DNA from: Algoriphagus boritolerans DSM 17298 = JCM 18970
GTDB lineage: Bacteria > Bacteroidota > Bacteroidia > Cytophagales > Cyclobacteriaceae
Reading direction: 5' to 3'
NCBI RefSeq assembly: GCF_900108085.1
Contig: NZ_FNVR01000015.1
Coordinates: 35,923-99,922, forward strand
Length of the DNA stretch: 64,000 bases
The first letter of the stretch is position 1; each line of letters opens with the position of its first letter. Positions 17,942-26,223 of the stretch are shown piece after piece. A program made the position numbers and the translations under genes. The notes beneath the pieces were generated by a model. That model did no database searches, had not been told where the DNA came from, and worked only from the letters and a program-made list of their open reading frames with translations.

Positions 17942-17990
17942 AGACAGTAGACCGAACACGGAAGAAATCTTCGGTCTACTGTCTCCGGTC
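17942..17990. terminator. Bidirectional hairpin terminator between convergent genes
   Basis: Arms AGACAGTAGACCGAA (17942) and TTCGGTCTACTGTCT (17970) are perfect 15-mers around a 13-base loop, lying between the stops of the GNAT gene and the convergent lipoprotein gene. T-rich sequence follows on the plus side (TTTATTT). Confidence 0.8.
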
Positions 17991-17991
17991 T

Positions 17992-19179
17992 TTATTTCGC
18001 CTTTAACTCACCCCAATAGAGTGTAAATTCTTCAGCTTCTGTGTTTGGGTCAGGTTTTTTCATCCAATAAATGGTATTTCCATCGACCTTAAAACTGTTG
18101 TAATACATTTCAGGAAGCTCAACGGGTACGATTTCTCCGTTTTGACGGCGTAAAACTGTCCTCATCTGGGCTTCTTTTCTAAGTCTTATCTTGGTTTCAT
18201 CAGAGGACTGTCCCGCGATCACACGTTCTATTGCTGATTTGTCTTGAGGAGTTGGGGAATAGCTGATCAACAAGTCATCTCCATACTTTGAGATATTGAT
18301 AATGTCAGAAGGATAAGGACGAGTTTGGAAATTTCCGATTTGACCCATGTCTATAGCCCCTACTTCAAAACCTTCAAATACTTGAAAACCTTCCAATGGC
18401 AGCGTTTGCTGATCAATCAATTCCGGAGTTTCCCCAGACCAATCGTAGGTATATAAAATCGGCTCACTTTTGAACATGAGATACAGACGCTCTGATGTCT
18501 CATCATACTGGAAAATTGGCCTTAAATCCCTGAAATAGTAAACTTTCCCATTAAGAAAAAGAGATCCTTCCGGAAAGGGAATGTGTTCTTTTGTTTCATT
18601 CGTTTCCAAATCGGTAACAAGGAGGTTTTTCCTTCGAGCTAAGAATTCCGGATCATATTTTTGGTTGTATTCTTCGATGATATCCAATGAATAAATCAAG
18701 TATTCCTTTCCTTCTTTTTGAATCAATTGCTCCGTATCAAATAGTGAGAAGGCAGCCCCAAGGCTCACTTGATTTTGATAGACTCTAAAATCATGGACTA
18801 CGTCTGAATTTTTCTTCAAAATCTTGATTCCTTCCATGATGTCCAACAGCACAAGGTTTCCTTTTTTATCAAAAGAAATATTGGAGGCAGTCATGGAGAA
18901 TTTTCCCGGCACATCGCCTTCTTTATTCCATTGGTCCACAAGTTCTCCAGCTTGGTCAAATAGATACACCTTAGAGGAAGCCATATCCCTGAAAAAATAT
19001 TGGCCTTCGTGAAAGCCTTGGAAAATGAACACACGAGCTATGACATCCTTGACAATGATCGAATCTAGTTTTTCAAAAAAATATGTCTGTGGATTGGAAG
19101 GTTCCTGTTTGGTCTTGGTCGAAGAATTGTCGCAGCTCAAGATCAAAAAAGCGGTCAGAAAAATCAAGGGTGGTCTCAT
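17992..19179 (-). CDS. Hypothetical lipoprotein, probable beta-propeller (DUF4221/6-bladed-like)
   Basis: 395 residues. MRPPLIFLTAFLILSCDNSS is a lipoprotein signal. The body has repeated blade-like strands such as GQYFFRDMASSKVYLFDQAG, ISFDKKGNLVLLDIMEGIKI and RLYLMFKSEPILYTYDWSGE, the pattern of Bacteroidota propeller lipoproteins annotated as DUF4221 or 6-bladed beta-propeller. Envelope-located; function unknown. It is divergent from the RluA-type gene at 19288. Confidence 0.7.
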   Translation of the reverse strand: MRPPLIFLTAFLILSCDNSSTKTKQEPSNPQTYFFEKLDSIIVKDVIARVFIFQGFHEGQYFFRDMASSKVYLFDQAGELVDQWNKEGDVPGKFSMTASNISFDKKGNLVLLDIMEGIKILKKNSDVVHDFRVYQNQVSLGAAFSLFDTEQLIQKEGKEYLIYSLDIIEEYNQKYDPEFLARRKNLLVTDLETNETKEHIPFPEGSLFLNGKVYYFRDLRPIFQYDETSERLYLMFKSEPILYTYDWSGETPELIDQQTLPLEGFQVFEGFEVGAIDMGQIGNFQTRPYPSDIINISKYGDDLLISYSPTPQDKSAIERVIAGQSSDETKIRLRKEAQMRTVLRRQNGEIVPVELPEMYYNSFKVDGNTIYWMKKPDPNTEAEEFTLYWGELKAK

Positions 19180-19287
19180 TGGTATACAGTTAATAAGACG
19201 ATTCTATACTAAATCTTAGTTAGAAACAACTGTGCCCGTTTTTTTCTCCAATGCTCTTCAAAGTAAATAGCTAAATTGCGGGCTGTT

Positions 19288-20022
19288 ATGAGAAAGAAGC
19301 CATTCACCGTTGTCTATGAGGACAACCACCTCCTGATTGTCAATAAAGCCTCGGGCATCCTGGTTCAAGGGGATAAAACCGGTGATAAAACACTGACTGA
19401 CTATTGCAAAGAATACATCGCAGAAAAATATAATAAGCCGGGAGAAGTGTTCCTTCACCCTGTTCACCGACTCGATCGTCCGGTAAGTGGGTTGGTGGCT
19501 TTTGCCCGTACCTCCAAAGGCCTGGAGCGCATGATGGAGCTTTTTCGCAAGCGGGAGATCCACAAAGTCTACTGGGCGATCGTGAAGCGAAAGCCTCGCG
19601 AAGAGATGGGCAAACTGACGCACTACCTGACCAAGGATGAATTCAAAAATGTGGTTACTGCACATGAAAAGGAAGTTCCTGGATCACAAAAAGCCGAGCT
19701 GAATTATAAGACCTTGGGCTACATGAATGATCACTGGCTATTGGAAGTTCGTCCGATTTCAGGTCGTCCGCATCAGATTCGAGTGCAGTTGGCTTCTATG
19801 GGTTGCCCGATCCGAGGTGATGTGAAATATGGTTTTGCCAAGCCGAATCCCGACGGAAGCATTAACCTGCATGCGTTTCACCTGATCTTTGTACATCCGA
19901 CCAGAAAGGAAAAACTCTACATGCGAGCAGCACTTCCTGAGTCAGAATTCTGGGAGCAATTCCTTGAATTTGAAGAGCGAAGGGTAAAAGACCAGCATTT
20001 GGATAATACGTTTTCGGGGTAA
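19288..20022 (+). CDS. RluA-family 23S rRNA/tRNA pseudouridine synthase
   Basis: 244 residues. VVYEDNHLLIVNKASGILVQ starts the catalytic domain; the active-site motif HPVHRLDRPVSGLVAFARTS holds the catalytic Asp; EVRPISGRPHQIRVQLASMG and NLHAFHLIFVHPTRKE are the conserved C-terminal blocks. There is no S4 domain at the N-terminus, so it is closer to the short RluA/TruC-like type than to RluD. Which uridine it modifies cannot be read. The ATG at 19288 is preferred to a TTG at 19276, since homologues begin close to the catalytic domain. Confidence 0.92.
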   Translation: MRKKPFTVVYEDNHLLIVNKASGILVQGDKTGDKTLTDYCKEYIAEKYNKPGEVFLHPVHRLDRPVSGLVAFARTSKGLERMMELFRKREIHKVYWAIVKRKPREEMGKLTHYLTKDEFKNVVTAHEKEVPGSQKAELNYKTLGYMNDHWLLEVRPISGRPHQIRVQLASMGCPIRGDVKYGFAKPNPDGSINLHAFHLIFVHPTRKEKLYMRAALPESEFWEQFLEFEERRVKDQHLDNTFSG

Positions 20023-20039
20023 TTTGAAAAAGAAATACA

Positions 20040-20180
20040 GTTGAAATACCTTCGTTTTAAAGGTTGGTATTTGCTTTATCCCAGAAAAATTCCTCAATTA
20101 TTTCGTCCGCTTTAGCGGATGTATTAGAACTGTATTTCGCGCAGCATATCTCAATTGTAACTCGCGAAGCCTATTTCTAA
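20040..20180. repeat. Intergenic segment with TATTTCGC/ATCTC repeat words
   Basis: Between the RluA-type gene and the phosphatase lies a run with TATTTCGCGCAGCATATCTCA and TCGCGAAGCCTATTTC, plus the small hairpin TCCGCTTTAGCGGA. The same words fill 44.39-44.95 kb in both orientations. No coding sequence seen. Confidence 0.5.
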
Positions 20181-20185
20181 AATTT

Positions 20186-20683
20186 ATGAAAAACCTTCTC
20201 TTTATTTTCAGTTTCATCCTGATTCTGAGTGCTTGCACTTCCAAAAACCAACCCAAAACGATCTACATCGTTCGCCATGCTGAGAAGCAACTCGTGGGCA
20301 ATGATCCGGATTTACTTTATGCCGGTGGAGTCAGAGCGTTAAAACTTTCGCAGATTTTAGAAGATCAGAATATCAAGCATATTTTTTCCACAGATTACCT
20401 CCGAACTCGAAATACAGCACTGCCAACTGCTGAAGCAGTGGGAATACCTATTCAATCTTATGACCCTTCAAATCATGATGCGCTGGTCGAGCAGCTAAAA
20501 AGCCTGGAAGGAAATGTTCTTGTGGTTGGACACAGTAATACTGTAAGCCAATTGGCAAATTATTTTATTGGGGAAGCCGAAAAATATAAAGATTTGGACG
20601 ATCTGGAATATGATTTTATTTATGTAGTCAACTTGGAGGAAAACACTTCTTCTGTTGAGCGAAAAGTTTACAAGGATTTTTAA
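20186..20683 (+). CDS. Histidine-phosphatase (phosphoglycerate-mutase-like) lipoprotein
   Basis: 165 residues. MKNLLFIFSFILILSACTSK is a lipoprotein signal with lipobox. The RHG-type catalytic motif is KTIYIVRHAEKQL, followed by FSTDYLRTRNTALPTA and the second catalytic His in VLVVGHSNTVSQLANYF. SixA/PGAM-like phosphatases act on phosphosugars or phosphohistidine; here it is envelope-anchored, so the target is probably an extracytoplasmic phosphoester. Standalone gene, 60 nt before glpD. Confidence 0.88.
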   Translation: MKNLLFIFSFILILSACTSKNQPKTIYIVRHAEKQLVGNDPDLLYAGGVRALKLSQILEDQNIKHIFSTDYLRTRNTALPTAEAVGIPIQSYDPSNHDALVEQLKSLEGNVLVVGHSNTVSQLANYFIGEAEKYKDLDDLEYDFIYVVNLEENTSSVERKVYKDF

Positions 20684-20743
20684 CCCGATTTTTCCTATCC
20701 CAATTCATTTCCTTTATCTTGAACTGACAAGTTAAAGGGACCT

Positions 20744-22342
20744 ATGAACCGTGATGAAAACCTAAAACAACTTCAAAACACTGAAAAGATCTGGGACATT
20801 GCCGTGATCGGTGGAGGGTCCTCCGGACTGGGAGTTGCGCTGGATGCAGTTTCCAGAGGACTTTCCGTAGCACTTTTTGAAAAGGCTGATTTTGCCAAAG
20901 GCACTTCCAGCCGAAGCACAAAACTCCTTCATGGAGGTGTGCGCTACCTTGCTCAAGGCGATGTTTTTTTAGTCCTGGAAGCATTGAGAGAGCGCGGTAG
21001 ACTGATCAAAAATGCGCCGCATTTGACCCAAAATCAAGCTTTCATCATCCCGGTTTACAATCGTTGGGATAGGATCCAATACAGCGCCGGACTTAAGATG
21101 TACGATTACATGTCGGCAAATCTAAGCTTGGGTTCCTCGCGCTATATTTCTAAAGAAGAAACCATCAGACGAATGCCCGGAATCAAATCCGAAGGTCTTT
21201 TTGGAGGCATAGTCTACCATGACGGACAGTTTGATGATGCCCGGCTTGCACTTTCCATAGCGCAAACTGCGGATCATGCCGGTGCCTGCATAATCAATTA
21301 TGCCAAGGTAGTCTCCCTTGAAAAAGATCCCTCCCAAAAGTTGAAAGGCTTGGTAGTTTTGGATTTGATTTCAAAGAAGAAATATTCGGTTAATGCCAAA
21401 ATGGTCGTGAATGCCACCGGGGTTTTTGCAGATAAAATTCTTCAAATGGACAATCCCGAGGCAGAAAAAACCATCCAGCCCAGTCAGGGAATCCACCTGG
21501 TTTTGGATATGGATTTTTTGGGCGGAAAAGATGCCCTGATGATTCCCAAGACCCGTGACGGGAGGGTTTTATTCGCCGTTCCATGGCATGGAAAACTGGT
21601 TGTCGGTACTACCGATACCGTTCGGGAAAAAGCTAAACTCGAACCCGAAGCTTTGCAAAAAGAAATTGACTTTGTGTTGGAAACGGCAGCCGGGTACTTG
21701 ACTCGAAAGCCTACCCGGGCTGATGTCAAGTCTGTTTTTGCGGGACTTAGACCTCTGGCGCGCCCTAAAGAAGGGAGTACCAAAACCAAGGAAATATCCC
21801 GTTCGCATAAAGTGATAGTGTCAGAAAGTGGATTGGTGACGCTTACAGGAGGAAAATGGACAACTTTCCGAAAGATGGGTGAGGACACTGTGGCGTATTT
21901 TCCAAAGATTACTGGATTGACCATGAATCCATCCCGCTCCAAGGACATCTTGCTACATGGCTTTACCAAGGTGATCCCAAAAGGTCACTGGGCCGTCTAT
22001 GGATCAAATGCTGCCTTAATTCAGGAATTGGCCAAAGGCAATCCCCAACTGGAAGAGCGGATTCATCCCGATTTTCCAAATATTATGGCAGAAGTGGCAT
22101 GGGCAGTGCGAAATGAAATGGCACTTAAAATCGAAGATGTGCTTTCCAGACGGATTCGCATGTTGATTTTGGATGCTCAGGCAGCCTTGGATTCAGCCGA
22201 AAAAGTGGTCAGGCTGATGGCAACTGAACTTAGAAAGGATGAGACTTGGCAGGAAAAAGAACTTCACGATTTTAGATCAGTCGCGGAAAAGTATTTGATA
22301 AAGCCCCAAAATTTCTCAAAAACAGAAGCAGTTGACGATTAA
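20744..22342 (+). CDS. glpD: Aerobic glycerol-3-phosphate dehydrogenase
   Basis: 532 residues. FAD-binding Rossmann motif DIAVIGGGSSGLGVALDAVS, then KADFAKGTSSRSTKLLHGGV, the classic GlpD signature, VFAGLRPLARPKEGSTK and LTGGKWTTFRKMGEDT, with the DAO C-terminal domain. It oxidises sn-glycerol 3-phosphate to dihydroxyacetone phosphate and feeds quinones at the inner membrane. First gene of glpD-glpK-glpF. The short run of ttaac words (22343-22386) before glpK is not coding. Confidence 0.97.
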   Translation: MNRDENLKQLQNTEKIWDIAVIGGGSSGLGVALDAVSRGLSVALFEKADFAKGTSSRSTKLLHGGVRYLAQGDVFLVLEALRERGRLIKNAPHLTQNQAFIIPVYNRWDRIQYSAGLKMYDYMSANLSLGSSRYISKEETIRRMPGIKSEGLFGGIVYHDGQFDDARLALSIAQTADHAGACIINYAKVVSLEKDPSQKLKGLVVLDLISKKKYSVNAKMVVNATGVFADKILQMDNPEAEKTIQPSQGIHLVLDMDFLGGKDALMIPKTRDGRVLFAVPWHGKLVVGTTDTVREKAKLEPEALQKEIDFVLETAAGYLTRKPTRADVKSVFAGLRPLARPKEGSTKTKEISRSHKVIVSESGLVTLTGGKWTTFRKMGEDTVAYFPKITGLTMNPSRSKDILLHGFTKVIPKGHWAVYGSNAALIQELAKGNPQLEERIHPDFPNIMAEVAWAVRNEMALKIEDVLSRRIRMLILDAQAALDSAEKVVRLMATELRKDETWQEKELHDFRSVAEKYLIKPQNFSKTEAVDD

Positions 22343-22386
22343 CTATTAACCCTTAACCTTTTAACTCTTAACCCTTTCAACCCAAA

Positions 22387-23886
22387 ATGACCCAAAATAA
22401 ACCTTACCTCATGGCCCTGGACCAAGGAACCACCAGTTCCAGAGCCATTATTTTTGACAAGAAGGGCCAGATTGTCTCCGTTGCCCAAAAAGAATTCAAG
22501 CAGCATTTTCCAAATCAAGGCTGGGTCGAGCATGACGCCAATGAGATCTGGACAAGTCAATCTGCCGTGATGATCGAAGCCCTGGTCGACAAGGACATCC
22601 GGGCTGATCAGATTGCCGCCATCGGCATCACCAACCAACGTGAAACCACCATCGTCTGGGATCGCAAAACCGGCAAGCCCATCCACAAAGCCATTGTATG
22701 GCAGGATCGACGCACAGCGGCTTTTTGCAATGAGCTGAAAGAAAAAGGCCATGCGGAAATGATTGCTGAAAAGACCGGATTGATCATTGATGCTTACTTT
22801 TCAGCTACCAAAATCCGATGGATTCTGGAAAATGTAAAAGGAGCCCGGGAACGGGCTGAGGCTGGAGAACTGGCATTTGGTACCGTGGATTCCTGGTTGA
22901 TTTGGAAGCTGACAGCCGGTAAATCCCATCTGACCGATATCACCAATGCGAGTCGAACGATGCTTTTCAACATTCATTCCCAGCAGTGGGACCAGGAGCT
23001 TTTGGATCTATTTACAATACCAAAATCCATGCTGCCCGAAGTCAAAACTTGCAGCGAGGTTTTCTGCCAAACTGCAGGGGACGTGCTGAGTGTCAAAATC
23101 CCGATTGCAGGAGTGGCCGGAGACCAGCAGGCCGCACTTTTCGGCCAACTTTGCATCGAGCCAGGCATGGCAAAAACTACTTATGGTACAGGTTGCTTTC
23201 TCGTCATGAATACTGGTAAAGAGGCCGTCCGCTCCAAAAATCAATTGTTGACAACCATAGCTTGGAAAATCGGGAATGAAATCAACTATGCATTGGAAGG
23301 TTCTGTATTCATTGGAGGAGCTGCAGTTCAGTGGCTTCGGGATGAACTTGAACTTTTCAAAAAAGCTTCCGATACTGAAAAGCTGGCAATGTCTCTGGAC
23401 GACAATGATGGGGTTTATTTTGTTCCGGCACTTTCAGGTTTGGGGGCTCCGCATTGGGATCAGAATGCGCGGGGGGCATTTTTTGGAATTACCAGAGGAA
23501 CGACCATTGCGCACATGACCCGGGCAGCTTTGGAAGCGATCGCTTACCAGGTTTATGACGTGCTCAAAGCAATGGAAAAAGACAGCGGCAAACCGACCCA
23601 AGCGCTTCGAGTGGATGGAGGCGCGACTGCCAACAATTTCCTGATGCAGTTTCAGGCAGATTTGTTGGGTTGCGAGATCAAAAGACCCCAAGTCATTGAG
23701 ACCACCGCCATCGGTGCTGCTTTTCTGGCAGGTTTGGCTGTTGGATTTTGGAAAGACCGAGGCGAACTTCAGGCACTATGGGCTGCTGACCGAAGCTTTC
23801 AACCGGAAATGGAAAAAGATAAGCAAGAGAAGCTGATTCACTTTTGGCACAAAGCAGTAGAACGATCCAAAAATTGGGTAGAATGA
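22387..23886 (+). CDS. glpK: Glycerol kinase
   Basis: 499 residues, standard FGGY-kinase size. N-terminal [20 protein letters not shown], then [92 protein letters not shown]. It phosphorylates glycerol brought in by the downstream facilitator; its product is the substrate of GlpD. Co-transcription with glpD and glpF is likely from order and spacing (44 and 88 nt). Confidence 0.98.
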   Translation: MTQNKPYLMALDQGTTSSRAIIFDKKGQIVSVAQKEFKQHFPNQGWVEHDANEIWTSQSAVMIEALVDKDIRADQIAAIGITNQRETTIVWDRKTGKPIHKAIVWQDRRTAAFCNELKEKGHAEMIAEKTGLIIDAYFSATKIRWILENVKGARERAEAGELAFGTVDSWLIWKLTAGKSHLTDITNASRTMLFNIHSQQWDQELLDLFTIPKSMLPEVKTCSEVFCQTAGDVLSVKIPIAGVAGDQQAALFGQLCIEPGMAKTTYGTGCFLVMNTGKEAVRSKNQLLTTIAWKIGNEINYALEGSVFIGGAAVQWLRDELELFKKASDTEKLAMSLDDNDGVYFVPALSGLGAPHWDQNARGAFFGITRGTTIAHMTRAALEAIAYQVYDVLKAMEKDSGKPTQALRVDGGATANNFLMQFQADLLGCEIKRPQVIETTAIGAAFLAGLAVGFWKDRGELQALWAADRSFQPEMEKDKQEKLIHFWHKAVERSKNWVE

Positions 23887-23974
23887 AATCGAGCATGACG
23901 AAAACGTCACCCACTGGGATGATTATAACCCATGCGAGATTCGATGTGGCAATTACAAAACAAATCACAAACAC

Positions 23975-24709
23975 ATGAATCCATTTGTCGCAGAGTTTAT
24001 CGGAACCGGAATCCTCCTTCTTATGGGATCAGGAGTTGTTGCGAATGTGCTTTTGCCCCAAACCAAAGGTCATTCCGGTGGATTGATCGCCATCACCACT
24101 GCTTGGGCCTTGGGCGTTTTTTGTGGAGTAGTCGTGGCAGGACCCTACAGTGGTGCGCACTTAAACCCAGCCGTGACCATTGGCTTGGGAATAGTGGGGA
24201 AGTTTGAATGGGCGTTTGCACCGGGATATATCCTCGCTCAACTTGGAGGTGCCATGTCTGGTTCATTTTTGGTTTGGTTGATGTATCGGGATCACTTTGA
24301 TTTGGAAAAAGACCCTTTATTAAAGCGTGCTCCGTTCTGTACTGATCCGGCGATCCGAAATTTTAACACAAGTTTGATATCAGAAGTTATCGGGACCTTT
24401 GTCCTTATTTTTGTGATTCTTTACATCGCTGGTGCAAAAATAGAAGATCCAACAGGTACACCAATCGGATTGGGTTCAATCGGTGCGCTACCCGTTGCAT
24501 TGCTGGTTTGGGTCATCGGCTTATCCCTAGGAGGTACCACCGGGTACGCCATTAATCCCGCGCGGGACTTGGGTCCGAGAATCATGCATCAGATTCTTCC
24601 GATCAAAGGAAAAGGAAGTTCAGACTGGGGATATTCCTGGGTGCCGATTGTAGGTCCGATTATCGGAAGTGCTCTGGCTGCGATGTTGTATTTGGTAGTG
24701 GGAAGTTGA
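23975..24709 (+). CDS. glpF: Glycerol facilitator / aquaglyceroporin
   Basis: 244 residues, six transmembrane helices and the two half-helix NPA boxes: AHLNPAVTIGLG and YAINPARDLGPRIMHQI. The Asp after the second NPA box (NPARD) is the glycerol-channel signature, separating it from water-only aquaporins. Inner membrane. Third gene of the glp unit: uptake, kinase and dehydrogenase together form the complete glycerol-to-DHAP route. Confidence 0.96.
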   Translation: MNPFVAEFIGTGILLLMGSGVVANVLLPQTKGHSGGLIAITTAWALGVFCGVVVAGPYSGAHLNPAVTIGLGIVGKFEWAFAPGYILAQLGGAMSGSFLVWLMYRDHFDLEKDPLLKRAPFCTDPAIRNFNTSLISEVIGTFVLIFVILYIAGAKIEDPTGTPIGLGSIGALPVALLVWVIGLSLGGTTGYAINPARDLGPRIMHQILPIKGKGSSDWGYSWVPIVGPIIGSALAAMLYLVVGS

Positions 24710-24730
24710 TGTAAAAATAGCTTTAAATTA

Positions 24731-24949
24731 GTGGTATTGGACTGGAAAAAAGGAAAATGGATCTTATCAAATGGATCTTATCAAATGGATAGTGAGCAAT
24801 TGCTTGGGGGTTTAGAAGAGCTTAAAAAGCAATTGGAGAATGATTCCCTTCCTGTTGAAATAGCTGAATTGTTGGAGCTTTCCAATCAAACCTTGGATGA
24901 ACATTTGATTCGTCATACCAAAACAAAAATTGTTTTTGGGAAAAAATGA
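24731..24949 (+). CDS. Small hypothetical protein
   Basis: Frame of 72 codons from a GTG at 24731; an ATG at 24785 would give 55 residues (MDSEQLLGGLEELKKQLEND). The downstream part reads as a real helical protein (ELLELSNQTLDEHLIRHTKT). The N-terminal part is encoded over a 14-bp tandem duplication that changes frame, so the shorter start is the safer choice. Follows glpF by 21 nt and may ride on its transcript. No family recognised. Confidence 0.4.
   Translation: MVLDWKKGKWILSNGSYQMDSEQLLGGLEELKKQLENDSLPVEIAELLELSNQTLDEHLIRHTKTKIVFGKK
24755..24790. repeat. 14-bp tandem duplication
   Basis: Two exact units AAATGGATCTTATC followed by a partial third (AAATGGAT). A unit length of 14 changes frame, so gain or loss switches which frame is read at the 5' end of the small ORF. 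Confidence 0.8.
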
Positions 24950-25076
24950 ACAGGATCGAGATTTTTTGGGGATCATAATCGCAAATATTCAATTTTTGAA
25001 AATTCTCTTTATCCAATTAAAAAGCCCGAAGATTAATTATGGGCTCTCTTGTGTCTTGCCTCTCGCTTCTTGCCTC

Positions 25077-26063
25077 TCACCCAAACATCTCCTCTATCAA
25101 ATCGGTGTAAAATTCTTTCACTTCCATCCCGATGGCTCTCACCTGCTGTGAAATTAGACTTGTCTCAGTCTGTCCCGGCACGGTGTTGATTTCGATGAAA
25201 TAGAATTTGCCGGTTTTGTGGTGTAGAAAGTAATCGATCCGGACGGCACCCTTGCAGTTTAGCTTTTCATAGACTTTAGTCACAATTCTTTGGACTCTTT
25301 CTACTTCTTCTTGGGTCATCCGGCCAGGAGTGATTTCCTCACAGACTCCAGGGACATACTTCGCTTCGTAGTCAAAAAATTCCTTACTGCTCACGATTTC
25401 TGTTGCCGGCAAAACGGTAATCTGTCCTTTCCCCTTGAATACGCCTATGGAAAATTCCCTTCCTGAGACAAACTCTTCTACCAGAACCTGTTTGTCTTCT
25501 GCAAAGGCTTTTTCCAGTGCTTCAGGCAATTCTTCCCAGGTTTTCACCTTGCTCATTCCTATCGAACTTCCGCCATTGTTTGGTTTGATGAAAAGAGGTA
25601 ATGAAAGTTCTGCCTGAATTTTAGAAACATTCTCTTGCAAATTTTCAAAAAGCTGAATGGACCTAGCCACATTCAACTCCGGAATATCCTGGACAATCGC
25701 TTTTGTGTAGCCCTTGTTCATGGTGATAGCCGAAGTTAACTGATCGCAAGTGGTGTAGGGAATTCCCAGCATATCGAAGTAGCCAGCCAGTTTTCCATCC
25801 TCCCCTGGAGAACCGTGGAGAATGTTGAACACGCCGTCAAACGTGATTTTTTCGTCGCCCAAGTTGATACTGAAATCATTTAGATCTACGGGGATTTTTT
25901 CTCCTCCGACATTCACATAGTGCCAATCGCCCGGATAAATCAGGATTTTGTACACGTCATATTTCTGTCGGTCGATTGTTTTTTCGACTACAGCGGCACT
26001 TTTCAAAGAGATGACAGATTCACCGGTAAATCCTCCGGTCACCAAGGCAATTGTTTTCTTCAT
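25077..26063 (-). CDS. ddl: D-alanine--D-alanine ligase
   Basis: 328 residues. ATP-grasp ligase that joins two D-Ala for peptidoglycan precursors. N-terminal ALVTGGFTGESVISLKSAAV, VFNILHGSPGEDGKLAGYFD, LPLFIKPNNGGSSIGMSKV (ATP-binding loop), EEFVSGREFSIGVFKG, and the metal-binding KFYFIEINTVPGQTETSLI. The C-terminus is typical. Divergent from the DPP-IV gene. No cell-wall neighbours, so it stands alone. Confidence 0.96.
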   Translation of the reverse strand: MKKTIALVTGGFTGESVISLKSAAVVEKTIDRQKYDVYKILIYPGDWHYVNVGGEKIPVDLNDFSINLGDEKITFDGVFNILHGSPGEDGKLAGYFDMLGIPYTTCDQLTSAITMNKGYTKAIVQDIPELNVARSIQLFENLQENVSKIQAELSLPLFIKPNNGGSSIGMSKVKTWEELPEALEKAFAEDKQVLVEEFVSGREFSIGVFKGKGQITVLPATEIVSSKEFFDYEAKYVPGVCEEITPGRMTQEEVERVQRIVTKVYEKLNCKGAVRIDYFLHHKTGKFYFIEINTVPGQTETSLISQQVRAIGMEVKEFYTDLIEEMFG

Positions 26064-26125
26064 AGCAGGGGAAAAATTACAATACGAAGTAGCTTATTTT
26101 CTGTTTACCCTCCAAAGGTTTCCAA

Positions 26126-26160
26126 AAAACCCTCCAAGGGTTCGAAATCCTTGGAGGGTT
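26126..26160. terminator. Hairpin between divergent ddl and DPP-IV genes
   Basis: Arms AACCCTCCAAGG and CCTTGGAGGGTT, loop about 9. It lies between two divergent starts, so it is not downstream of either gene; more likely a leader hairpin, REP-like unit or operator than a terminator. Confidence 0.45.
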
Positions 26161-26223
26161 AGTTAGAGGTTTTATATATTCGTTCCGATTTCACACAAGA
26201 ATTTTACCCCAAATTTCAAGAAT

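Noticed and set aside
26126..26160. Ordinary terminator of ddl or DPP-IV
   Set aside because: It lies between divergent starts, so neither gene ends there; kept only as a hairpin of unclear role.
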